From Cerrena zonata (taxonomy: Eukaryota > Basidiomycota > Agaricomycetes > Polyporales > Cerrenaceae), in the NCBI GenBank assembly GCA_038087015.1, contig JASBNA010000002.1, forward strand, positions 2,356,001 through 2,420,000: 64,000 nt of DNA. Direction: 5' to 3'. Position numbers and translations under genes: made by a program. Below, piece after piece: positions 1 through 10,237 of this stretch (position 1 is its first letter; each line of letters begins with the position of its first letter). The notes under the pieces were generated by a model. It searched no databases. It had not been told where the DNA came from and worked only from the letters and a program-made list of their open reading frames with translations.

Positions 1-1490
1 ATCCTCTTCGGTGGGTGTGCTTGGCACAGGTGTTTCGGTGATAGAATTACTTTCAGACGAGGAGGATTTCGTATCCACAGGAGTCACTTGATCTGGCGTA
101 GAGACACCGTTGGCTTCTGAAGCTCTCGAAGGCGAGCCTTCGATTTCCTTTTGGAAGTTCTGCCTGTCCCCCACAGCACTGGAACGTTTGTCTTGAACCA
201 AACTACTTGTGGACGTTGCAGCGGATGCTGAAGGCGGGACGTTGTCTAGGACGGCCTCGGGCACCTCAGAGATGGATCGTGCAGCTTCTTCGTTCATGGC
301 TTGACCCATAGAACGTTGGAGCGCTGGTGTGTTACTTGAGGAGTGTGCTGCAAGGTCCGAACGTACCCGCTTGATCGCTCGCTCTACTCGAACACTTTGT
401 AGGTCATCCGTCCGTACCCTCATGAACCGCTTCCATGTACGAGTCTGTCGCAACGTCGTGTCATTTGCAACTGCAGTAAAGTAAGCAGCCAAGCGAGTAA
501 CGGTTGAATTGCTGGGTGGAAGGCCAGGTTCAGCAGGGAGTCCATCGGGCTGTTGACCTGGTAGTGAACTGAACGGGTCGTTGATCTCCTGCGACGGGGA
601 GACTATAGGGGTAGCAGCTGATGAAGGCGCGCCGCTCGTGGATGCCTGACTGGTCGAGCTTGCGTTTGGTCGTGTGAACGATGCTTGACGTGCGGCAACC
701 TTGCTGGAGGACGGGGAGGCAAGGCGAGATAGTGTGTTCAGGAATGCAGACTTGCGTTTCGGTGGAGGGGGAGGTACATTCGACAGATCAATGGGAAGTG
801 CTGGTAGCTTCGCCGAGGATTGAGAGTCGCGAAACTTGCCATGCATTTCTATGATCTCCAGCGCCGAACGGGTGAGAGTCAAATTATGTGTAGGAGCTAA
901 GGAGAGAAGAGTATCATTAGTACATTGTTGGGAGTAGATACCCAGTTCGAATGACTAGGACATGAGAAATTGGATAATTCACAGGACCGGATCTCCTTAA
1001 CATTCCTATATCCACACAGGGGTTCGAGAGAGCTAGAATGTAACAGGACTCACTTTTAACATAAAGACTGTAAGAGCTGGCATCATGTGGCGTCTCAGCT
1101 ACGCTGATTGCCCAAGGACCGTCCTGTCCATCAAGCCTGAACGGTCTGCGCTGAGACGGGACGGGGAGCAACGCCGTTCTTCATTTCGTTATCAGGAACG
1201 TCGGCGGGTTTTGTGACAGTGACAACGTCTTGTTCGAAGAATGAGATATCCGGAGTGCTTGGACGTTCGGCTTTGATCTTCTTCTTCACTTGCCAATCGG
1301 TAATAGTATCCACACTACGACGGGACAGAGAGTGATGTGACCTTTCTAGAGCCGAGGAACGCTGTACTGCGGAAGGATCGACGGCCTTGGTCTGTGTTCC
1401 ACGCCCAAGGATAGTCTTGAGTTTGACTTTTGGTGAGGCCTCTGCCAGTGGTTGCTGCAGTGGAGCGGCGGAGCGAAGAACGCTGACCAT
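1..1490 (-). CDS. PX-like domain protein, 5' part only (gene runs off the left edge)
   Basis: Unnamed protein; only the first about 440 residues are in the window. The start is the ATG at 1490-1488. Exon 1 (1490-1054) ends in a donor GTGAGT; the intron is 1053-897 (acceptor CTTAG); exon 2 reads openly from 896 to the edge. Visible parts: a basic, Ser-rich N-terminus; a segment around DGPWAISVAETPHD and YSLYVK followed by PTHNLTLTRSALEI, a disordered Ser/Pro insert, then LAAYFTAVANDTTLRQ and WKRFMRVRTDDLQSVRVERA. This looks like a PX phosphoinositide-binding fold split by a long loop. Agaricomycete proteins of this shape often continue into an AGC-type Ser/Thr kinase, but no kinase is visible here, so that is inference. 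Odd: the frame changes between about 1130 and 1215. Either a 49-nt intron with a weak donor (GTTCCT) or one extra base explains it. Confidence 0.55.
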
Positions 1491-2457
1491 ACGAGAAGAC
1501 AATTAAAGAGTCGGGGTGGCGACGGACAGGGTGTAGAGTGCAACTAAGTGTGCGTGAAGTGTTGAACAGATGGTGAGGGCGAAGGACTAGGATGAAGTAA
1601 AAATTAAGGGAACGCTGGTCAAGTTTGGTGGGGCGTGCAAGCCACGAGTTGGGAACGGTTCGGAAGACGAGAAGGATGCCTCGAGGCTATATACTGTATA
1701 CGGAGGAGAGCGATTGACGGACCGTTGGTGATGGAGGACAATCAAGGTGTTAGACGGTTCAGACGAGGCTGTCTCCAAGGTCAATGGGGGGAATTACGAA
1801 CTGTAGCCAGGGTTAGATAGACACTCGCCTGTCTCGCCTCGACGCCAAATCAGAATCTCTGACAATCCGCGTAACTTGATGAGTCAGATCTCCCAACAAT
1901 GCATTTCCTCCCTTGTTTTGCAAATTAACCTCCAAGTTTTCACATATTGCAATGTCTTTCAACTTTCACAATACTCTCGACACTTCATATGAACCGCAGT
2001 TGTAATTTTAACAAGACTAGTAGCCCATTTCTGCTCAGTTTCCACACCACTAGCCCGGTACATATCTCACGGGTTATCTTGCGAAAGGATAATATCAGGA
2101 CTAGCCCAGCGGATACCTCGGAACACCCCGTAGGCCCTTTGAGACCCTTTGCATCCAACGACAAGAGGCTCAGCAAGGCAGCATACGCCGTGTGATATCA
2201 TTGACCATATCATTGACTATTGACACCCTTCTCTTCTGGACCCATTGCTATCTTTGACTCCGAATTCAGGCAATGGCCTCTCAGATATCAGACGTAAGGC
2301 TTATGGCACCTATCGGTGGCAATTGACGTGCCAGGGCCCTCCCAGGATAAAGAAATGTGCCTTATATTGACTGTGCAGTGTGTTCATCCGAGGAGCCTGA
2401 ATGGAATAAAGTTCCGCGATGCGGGCCACATTTAAAGCATAACGGATGTGTCACTTC
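1491..2457. other. Upstream intergenic region of the PX-like gene
   Basis: No supported gene. Open frames here are short and lack splice support. At 2372-2461 (+) a short stretch resembles half of a RING zinc finger (see findings). The rest is presumed promoter and 5' UTR of the PX-like gene. Confidence 0.4.
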
Positions 2458-2667
2458 TCAAAGTAAAGGTGTGGATGCTTCTAAAAGACACGGGGACAGT
2501 TAATATCGAAACGGTTTGTATGGCTGGAGAAGCGACTCACCAATAAGCTCCACGGTACCTGGAGGGACAAACGTAATCCAGTCAAAGATGTCAATGTGAA
2601 CTGGAAGAATGATCATGTTCATTGCTAGGGTCGGGATGTTAAACGTCCATACAGAGAAAGGATGCAT
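2458..2667 (-). CDS. Doubtful small two-exon ORF (49 aa)
   Basis: Not recognised. An ATG at 2667-2665 opens exon 1 (2667-2541), beginning MHPFSVWTFNIPTLAMN and ending near FVPPGTVEL. A textbook 60-nt intron follows (2540-2481: donor GTGAGT, an ATTAAC branch-like site, acceptor TTTTAG), and exon 2 (2480-2458) ends at TGA, giving 49 residues. A second branch/acceptor pair (GTATTAAC, CTAG) lies just upstream of the ATG, so a 5' UTR intron or further 5' exon is possible. The peptide is hydrophobic in its middle third. There is no CaaX end, so it is not a mating pheromone precursor. A RING-like frame runs on the other strand just next to it. It may be chance. Confidence 0.25.
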
Positions 2668-2994
2668 GTTTCTAGAGGATCAAAGGTAGGGGTTGCGTGA
2701 AAGTTAATACACAGGGTGAGGGAGGGGAATGCGAGGGTATAGCAATAAGGAATGTACTGGAATGTGAATTGTGGAACGTTCAAGTGAAGTGCGGTAAAGA
2801 AAAATGAAGGAAGGTAGACAAGAAAAAATAGCAACGAGGGATAGATAATCCATGACAAACATGAGGACCAAAAAGACTGAGAGCTATATGCGGTAAGGAG
2901 AATTGATGCAAAATTAGTGGATGCTTATGCGAAATAATAAGTATCATAGCTTAGTGGAAACAACCAATGTGCATAACGAGATAAGGGAAACGAT
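2668..2994. other. Intergenic spacer, 3' side of the disordered-protein gene
   Basis: About 330 bp, A-rich on the + strand. Apart from branch-point- and acceptor-like motifs at its left end, I see nothing in it. Confidence 0.4.
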
Positions 2995-5900
2995 TTACAT
3001 CCCTCTCTGAGGACTCTTCTTCCAACTGGAAGGTGGGGGTGCTCCTCCCCGTGCGCGAGCGTGCTGAGCGGGTAGTGCTCCATCTGAAGGGGCAGTCTTC
3101 GTTCGCGGTCTAGCTCCTGGTCTTGATGAAGTAGGCCCAAAGGCATCAGATCGACTGGAACTGAAGTTCGCTTGTCCTCCACCACCTCCACCTGCGTTAT
3201 TAAACATCCGAGACGAACGATCTCCAGGACCACCATACACGCTCTGCGAAGCCCAACCACCTCCGAGCTCACTGCCCACCACACTGCCAGCATACATAGA
3301 CTGTGCGGAGTTCGGGAACATCATCGACCCACCCCAGCCGGGCATACCGTACTGACCGGGGAACATTCCCATTCCCATACCACCCATATTCCCCATACTG
3401 CCCATGCTGCTCATGTTGCTCATCCCACCATATCCACCGCCATAAGCACTGGTTGCAGTAGATCCGCGTTCCCACTCTTCGTTCGCTTGAGCCATAGCTT
3501 GTTGTGCAACGGCCATTTGGTATGCCTGCTTGGCTATCATCATGGCTTGTTGATGCGCAGCAAGGAAAGGCAGCATCTGCGTTGGCTGGAGGACAGGGGA
3601 ACATCATGCCCGGACTAGGGGAAGACATGGAGCTCATCATGTTGGGAGGTTGCCAAGGCATGGGAGTGGGAGGCGTGAAGTTGAGCATCGGGTTCATCAT
3701 GCTCATGCGAGGCGGCATGCTACTGAGAGGAGCATCCTCATCGTCGTCATCTGCAATCATTGGTCCGCGACCATTGACAATATTGCCAAGCTAGTCATAG
3801 GAAAAAGACAGAAATAATAAGCCAACTGTGGGAAACTGACGCTTGAAAAAGTGACTTACTTCAACGGCCGCTTTGGCCTCACTTCTCCTTCGTTCCCTTC
3901 GTCGAGCTTCTTCATTCTCGGGAGTCTCTTTCTGCACACGTTCTTTCGCCCCAGGTCTACCACGGTCCTTGCCGGAATCCTCAAACGTGAGACTTGAAAC
4001 CTTCCTATGACCTTTCTTCGGCGCCACGGGTGAGCTAGCAATACTACTGCTCACACCGCTCGCGCTCGAGTCCGAGCTAATCATCTTCCTTCCGGACCCA
4101 ATTTCACTACCATCCCCTGGAGTCAATGGCAACCTCGAACTGCTCGCTGTGGAACTTCCCGGACTGTTACCACGAGTAGCGTTGTCTGCGAATGGTTTAG
4201 GAGGCTGGGACACCACTACTAGGCGACGGAATCAAAGTATTCAAATTCCTTGATGACCGTGAATAGACGGGCGAGTTGTTATCACCGAGTGACGCAATAG
4301 CTGGAGACGCGGTGTCGAACATTGTAGACGATCGCTGCCTCGTACCTCTTGACTTGGGGTCTTTTGGGACTGCAGCGGGTGTAGAGAGGAGACCACCTCC
4401 TGTGAAACCCTTTGCTGTAGGCTTTGTGGTTTCAGGAATCAGAACATTGTTCGCATTCATGGAGGATATACGAGGCGGGGGATTTCGCAGGGTAGGATTA
4501 TTTCGGGGTGTCAGAGCAGATGTCGGTGCAGGCATCTTGCTTCTATCAGGAGAAGAGGGAGGTGACGACACTCCAATAGCTCGAATAGTCGGGATTGAGT
4601 CAGTGTTGAAAGATGCTGAAAGTCTGGGACTCGAAGGATTCGAAGTCTGAGAAATAGGTCGCGATGTGACACTAAAAGCAGGTGGAGGTGACCGTTCTCG
4701 AATGGGAATGGGGTGAATGGGTTTCGGGTCTGCAAGGTCAACAGGTGCAGCAGCATTCGGTGATGACAGTGAACGTCCATTAGGTTTGAACTTGCGACTA
4801 AATCTCATAGGGGCAGAGCTAGAAACAGGCGAAGGCTCAAGACTGCCCATAGGAGCTGTCTGACTTCTTGTAGGCTGAGGAACCGGCGCGGGCTTTTCGT
4901 CCGCCTCCTTGTCATTATTCGTAAAATTGAGATAATCCAAAGAACGCCTTTCCGAGCTCCCGCCGCCGGTCAAGTTCTCCTTCGACTTTTGGCCTTGGGC
5001 GATACGCGCTAACCGGTCTGCAAGAGTAGGTTTGTCAGAAGTAAACGAGGTTGGTGAAGTGGGTGAGGTTGGCGAACTTGGCGTCTTCTCTTGCTTCTCA
5101 GGTGCGGAGGACGGAGCGGAGGTTTCAAACGAAGGAAGTGGTGGCAATGTGGGCGCATTCATTCCAGTGATATCGATTAGGGGTTTAGCAGGCATACGAA
5201 CCCGAGATCCCGTTGTTGCACTGGAAGCAGCACTACCAGGACGTTTCGGAGCCACGAGTCGAGACAAGGGGGCATTGTCGGAATCATCTGAATCCGAGTC
5301 TGAACTGGAGGAAGAGCTCTGAGCCATTGAAGGACGCGAGACTGAAAGCGAACGTTTAATGAAGAAGCTTAAATACCAAATTAAGAATTTGATTACCTGG
5401 AATAGGTGCTCGAGCTGCAACTCGTAGCGAAGCTCGCCTAGCTGCAGCACTCGGCTGAAGAGCAGACATCGAGGCAGAAGCTCGGTTACGACTTACTGTA
5501 CTGCCAGAACGAGATTCTCTTGGGGCAGACGCGGGCGGTGAAATAGCTGGTGAAATAGTTGAAATGTCGTTCCCGTGCCCCATGTTCGACCTCGCGCCTC
5601 GAGTAGGCGTAGCTGTGGACGTTCGTGAGCGATGACCCAGTTCAGAAGTTGCCTTAGAAGCGGAACGCTGAGTAATTGTTCGACTTCGCTTCGGACGCAA
5701 AGTCGCAGATCCTCCCGACTCTTCGGATTCGGATTCCTCAGAGTCAGAGTCTTCATCAGAAGTAGTATCACTTTGGGATGCTAGAGCGGTAGAGCTGCGT
5801 GTAGCTGGACTTGGAATACCAGGACGTCTGCCAGCCACGGGAGATGGTGATGAATTATCATAACGAGATGAAAGCTCCGTTCTAGAAGGAGGTCGAAGCA

Positions 5901-6702
5901 CAGGTGATGGTGAGTTGGGACGTTGGCGTGCAGCCATCTCGCGAAAAGCGGCGACTGAGATACGCTGCGAAGTGTCCGATGCGACGCTGTTGCCCCTGGG
6001 TCTGGGTCGAACAGGAGGCGTGTTGAATGGGCTTGAGAGTGCAGAAGGAGGTCGTGGGACCTCAACAGCTGGTGAGTCGGACCCAACGTGCCGGAACGAC
6101 TTCAAGTTGAAGGATTCGGCGGAGAGGTCAACAGTGAGCTCTGGGGGAGGTGGGGGAGGTCTTGATTTACTGCGACCTCTCGCCCAAGCAAGAAAACCGC
6201 CCTTCTTGTCATTTCTTCCTTTTCTGTCCTTTTCTGTATTCGGTGGGTCGTTGTTACTATGGCCATCGACGCTTTGCGCGATGTCGCGGGAGTTGTTGCG
6301 AGAATGCAAAGGTTTTGAAGGTAACGATCTTGTCGAATGCGCACCTTGTGGATCTGAGTAGGCGGAAAATAAAGCGGATTTAGACAACGGCGGTCTAAGG
6401 TGGTCAAGATCTCCTTCCGACAGAGCACTACTCGGAGAGTGCATGAGAGGGGGTTGCAATCGTGGCGAGTCGGCCATCACGATTGGAGAAGACTTCTTGT
6501 GACCAAAACCCAGCCTAATCTTGCTCGACGAAGCTGCAGGGTTGCTGTAGAAGCCATTGTGGGCCTGAGGGGTGTTTCGGGCGTTGGGAAGGACATATTC
6601 TGCCTCCGTCGAGTCTGCCTCTGACGCAGTGGACTTTGAAGGAGTGGTTGAGCGAGAGGACTTGCTCTTGTCGCGCTTTGAAAAGAGGCCAAGCAGAGCC
6701 AT
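2995..6702 (-). CDS. Large intrinsically disordered Ser-rich protein with a Gly/Met-rich C-terminus
   Basis: Unnamed; about 1,171 residues over four exons: 6702-5397, 5341-4286, 4218-3860, 3790-2995 (introns 55, 67 and 69 nt; the second acceptor could lie 3 nt further on). The start MALLGLFSKRDKSK is the first in-frame ATG after an upstream stretch that lacks one. Nearly all of it is low-complexity Ser/Pro/Arg sequence with acidic Ser runs (SSSSSSDSDSDDSDN in exon 2), a basic RRRERRRSEAKAAVE helix near residue 900, an acidic DDDDEDAP turn, then a Gln/Ala-rich helix (HQQAMMIAKQAYQMAVAQQA) and Met-Gly repeats (MGGMGMGM). No catalytic domain is visible. The frame shifts by one base inside the last exon near 3563-3569 (TTTCCTT reads through if one C is removed); with that repair the length is divisible by three. 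A scaffold or cytoskeletal/polarity role is only a guess. Confidence 0.7.
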
Positions 6703-7504
6703 GGAGGAGGGTGAAGAGGAGGATGGGCGGAAGGAGAGGAAAGGCCGACCTCCCACTAGTGGAAATGAAACTCAGTCTTGCTGAAAGGTGTGATCGCTTT
6801 CTGACGCAAAGAATGCCACTACCACAACCACCAAAACACGCACAAACATCCCACCCCTTCCTCCCTCATCGCCACCACTCCTCTCGCACATGTCTCGCCA
6901 ACAACTCCCCTGTCTCGTCATTCTCGTCCGTATATTCCTCAAAAATACACTTTATGTGCTCTGCTACGGATTTACCACGCGTTGATACAGAAGCTGGCGA
7001 AGCTTCATTCCGTTCTCACTTTAGCTTCCTTCACGAGGGCGTTGCGCTCATGACCCCCACGTTTTTCCGTGCTGTATCCCACTAACAGCGGCATGATCAC
7101 TGCCTTGAATGGGAACGGCGAAAGTCTAGAAACCGCGCTGGTCTGCCACCTAGATAAGTCCAGATGGAAGCATGCCAACTGTTTTCCGATACATCGACGC
7201 GCCCGGGATCGTTACATACATACAACACATTAGCCCAGAGTACTTTACTGCGCTTGAATAATATCGCCATCTACCCTCTATGCAACCACAACAATCGATG
7301 TACGTGTCCTCATCTGTTCATCTTGTTGCTTGCCAACTTGTACTTCCTGCCTGTAAAGCATAATCGACGTGAGTTCGCACTTGGGGCTCCCATACTTCAT
7401 CAATGAACGCACTGTACTGCAGAGTTTACCGGAGTGACGTCAACCTTATTAGGTTCTATGATCATCCAGTGATTTGTCGTGATATTGCTCAATGAAAAAC
7501 GTCG
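6703..7504. other. Intergenic region between the disordered-protein gene and the CRAL-TRIO gene
   Basis: Carries the 5' UTR and promoter of the disordered-protein gene (one ACGCGT box at 6977-6982) and the 3' end of the CRAL-TRIO gene. Open frames here look like shadows. No gene, RNA or repeat is recognised. Confidence 0.4.
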
Positions 7505-8754
7505 TTATGGAACAACTGCCGTACCTTGTGCTTCAATCCGGGTACCATCCGGTGCTATTTTACAGACTCTAAAACACACCGGTAAGTACACCGTGATGGG
7601 ACGTAATCATCGAACAAACACACTCGAGCATTTGTTTCCAATACGTTTCCGGCTCAAATTCAAAATCGTAGTGACCTCCTAGGTCAGTGGTAAGTTGTTC
7701 CTTGGGAAGTAATTCGAATAGATCAGGATTAAATCTAATCTATTCCGAAATGCTGCAATTAGTACAAATCTGCATCGTTAATTGCGGCAGCCTGCATACC
7801 TTGTCCCGAGTGACGGGGTCTAGGAAAGGTGAAATTCCCTTGTAAAAGAAGTTGAGTAGCATTGGAAGGTTTACTACTAAACCCCGCCCGAGCGTCTCTG
7901 GGTAGTGTTGCTGCAGAATGTGGAGGACCTTAGTAATTGTGAGTTTTCTCTTGCGGTACAAAATAAAATACATTTACTGACCTTTCGTGCAGTAGATATA
8001 GATGGGTTTGTGCGAAGCGTAGTAGTCTTATAGTCAATGAGAATAACCACCGACTCTTGCCCCGGTGGCATAAGATCCTTTGCTCGCTCCCTATAGACAA
8101 CTGTCATGTCGCTATGTCGCATGTCTAATTCTTTGGCTATACTTACAAACACCAGACAAGATGCCGGAGCTGCCGTGGACTCGTTTCGGTATTCTGACGA
8201 CCAGGATTCATGTAAATGACAGGCCGACCATCCTTGTCAAACCCGTTAATGATACTAATCGAATGGAAGGTGTTGTCAGAATAAGACATCGGCAATAGAA
8301 ACCACCGTACATTTTTCCTCCTTCGTCTTCAATCTTGACCTAAAGCAAGGTGACGTCATTCACCTTCCAAGTGAGAGATTAAATCGCCGTATTTACCTCC
8401 TCTGGAGGGATGAGATCTGGTTTATACTCCCGGCGCCATTCCATCGTTGCCTTTATACGTTTCTTGGCATCTTGAAAATCCCACTTTGCTGCCCTCATAT
8501 ACCGGGGTAGGGTATCTGGTTTCTCTAACCACCGTCTCTCCCATGTATAATATGAGTCGGTCGAGGGAAGTGTAATACTACGAGCATACTAGTGCCAATC
8601 TCTCAGTTCAAAGCGAATATTCTGGAACCGATTTAGCTCCACTCACCTCTCCTAAAGCTGCGATCTTCTCCTTCTGCTCCCCGGTATATTGTCGGATGGG
8701 GGCAATCTGAGTGCCTAGTAGAGGTTGGGTCTGAACTTTATGAGTTTTCGACAT
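7505..8754 (-). CDS. CRAL-TRIO (Sec14-like) lipid-transfer protein, Pdr16/Pdr17-like
   Basis: Predicted cytosolic or membrane-associated phospholipid/sterol transfer protein of 284 residues, close to the usual size of the family. Eight short exons: 8754-8647, 8588-8397, 8339-8311, 8254-8147, 8090-7982, 7928-7800, 7739-7624, 7568-7505; the seven introns are 53-60 nt with GT-AG ends. The N-terminal CRAL-TRIO-N helices show YMRAAKWDFQDAKKRI and TMEWRREYKPDLIPPEE. The lipid-binding lobe shows NGFDKDGRPVIYMNPGR, SPRQLRHLVW, AKDLMPPGQESVVILIDYK, LGRGLVVNLPMLLNFFYKGI and the gate-region motif DPVTRDKIRFNPDLFELLP, ending IAPDGTRIEAQ. Summed exons are exactly 855 nt. It is transcribed away from NOP10, with 321 bp between the two starts. 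Family membership is clear; assignment to the Pdr16/17 branch is inference from the IRFNPD and IAPDGTR segments. Confidence 0.88.
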
Positions 8755-9075
8755 GGGCTCTTCGTTTTTAGCACACACTCTGTCTTTATGGTTGGGGGTG
8801 AGGTAAAGGAAACTAGTCTTGGTAATACCCTAGTCATCCTACCTCCGACGAACAACACGGACACTGACGGAACGTCAGGGACCTTGGCTAACGTGAACTT
8901 ACTCATCGGCCAGCCGGTCCACATACGGAAGACGCTCGATCGTTCGGCAAAACCCCACGTGCGCCGAGGGAAAGCTGCACCAAAATTGAGTCCTATTCGA
9001 GTTGTGTTCTGTTGTGTTGGTCTCCAGCAACCAAAATTATTAAAAACTCTCATTCGACAATCGCCTGCTACCACC
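8755..9075. promoter_or_regulatory. Bidirectional promoter between the CRAL-TRIO gene and NOP10
   Basis: 321 bp separate the two start codons, so one short segment must hold both promoters and 5' UTRs. Neither a clear TATA box nor an ACGCGT box is visible. Open frames on both strands cross it but are not spliced to anything. Confidence 0.55.
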
Positions 9076-9397
9076 ATGCATCTTATGTACACTTTGGATG
9101 AGAGTGGCAACAGGTTGTACACGCTGAAGGTGCGTTATCGGTCCCCGAGAAGGTCTCCAGCTTCGTGCTAACCTCGCGTTCAGAAAATTTCAGACGATGG
9201 CAAAATCACAAAGTCTGCTCACCCTGGTGCGTCCCTCGGTGGTTGTCAATACTTCGCTGCAGATCCATATTGACGATGATCTACGCATTTGTATTACAGC
9301 TCGATTCTCGCCTGACGACAAGTTTTCACGGCACCGAGTAACGATTAAAAAGCGTTACAATATCCTCCTTACCCAGCTTCCTGCCAAGCCATTGTAG
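9076..9397 (+). CDS. NOP10: H/ACA ribonucleoprotein subunit NOP10
   Basis: Core protein of box H/ACA snoRNPs, which pseudouridylate rRNA and snRNA in the nucleolus; it bridges the pseudouridine synthase Cbf5 and the guide RNA. The spliced protein has 64 residues, the expected size. Exons 9076-9129, 9184-9226 and 9300-9397. It begins [19 protein letters not shown] and contains the hallmark segment [20 protein letters not shown], then [11 protein letters not shown] and a short tail LPAKPL. Introns are 54 and 73 nt. The zinc ribbon of archaeal Nop10 is absent, as is usual in eukaryotes. It shares a short divergent promoter with the CRAL-TRIO gene. Very secure call. Confidence 0.96.
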
Positions 9398-10237
9398 ATG
9401 GTTCGCAGCATGTAGCTTCATTCCAAAAGCCACGCCGTTATCGATATGCTAGTCGTGACGAGGCCTCGTTCGTTCATTTGCCAGTTCCGGAGCTTCCTTC
9501 ACTTCAGAATGTGGCGCAAGTAATCTGGATGGTGGAGCAAGATAATTCTATATGGTTCCTTCACGGTTGACAAAATAGGGCAGTGGGTCGGGATCACAGT
9601 GCATTGACTGTACCTTTGGTAACAGTCCGAAAGCGCAGTTATGGATTGTATGCATGTAAGAGTTTGAACGTTGCTGTTAATATACCATTCTCGGCAGAGA
9701 CCTTACAATCATGCGCTGGCTCGCTGTCAGAGACATGTCCTTTTGGCTATGTCTCGCGGCGTTTTCTCACATAAGGCAATACCTTCCCGCTGTTACACCA
9801 AAAATAACACAGACCGCTGGCGCATTGGGACTCAGGCAGTTCTTCCGCAGCTTCTAACTCGGGTTATCGCACGAAAATCATGACTTAGGTATAGGCTTTT
9901 AAATAAAAGGTATTACTGCGGACTTGTGTCAAAATATTTTTGTTGGGCGATGGATACGAAAATCGTAGTGACGTCGGCTGGGATGTAATGTTGGATACAA
10001 AAGATTTGTTATGTATGTAATTGTTCCCAGCTGGTGTGTTGTATTCCACATTAGAAAGGCTTAGAAACCGAACCATAGACGGATTGTAATCTCCGAGCGC
10101 CACTTACCCACGCGCCCTGCCAGACCTCCTCACCTCACCTCCTCCTCCCATCGTCCCTCTTGACGACCTGCTCCAACCCCCCGTCTCGGTCTATGCGTTG
10201 ACCCATCTCTCTCTTCCCTATCACCTCCCCTTGAACC
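9398..10237. other. Intergenic region between NOP10 and the chitin synthase gene
   Basis: Presumed NOP10 3' UTR and chitin synthase promoter. A frame running on from inside NOP10's last exon to about 9546 has coding-like composition but no start or splice partner (see findings). A CT-rich tract (about 10115-10230) directly precedes the chitin synthase ATG, as is common in fungal core promoters. Confidence 0.4.

Noticed and set aside
1635..1820. Short + strand frame upstream of the PX-like gene
   Set aside because: Lies in the presumed promoter/5' UTR, with no splice sites or recognisable motif.
5915..6361. 148-codon + strand frame
   Set aside because: Antisense shadow of the disordered-protein exon.
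8715..9171. Long overlapping frames on both strands around 8.7-9.2 kb
   Set aside because: They cover the divergent promoter and parts of real exons of the CRAL-TRIO gene and NOP10; the spliced genes explain the coding signal.
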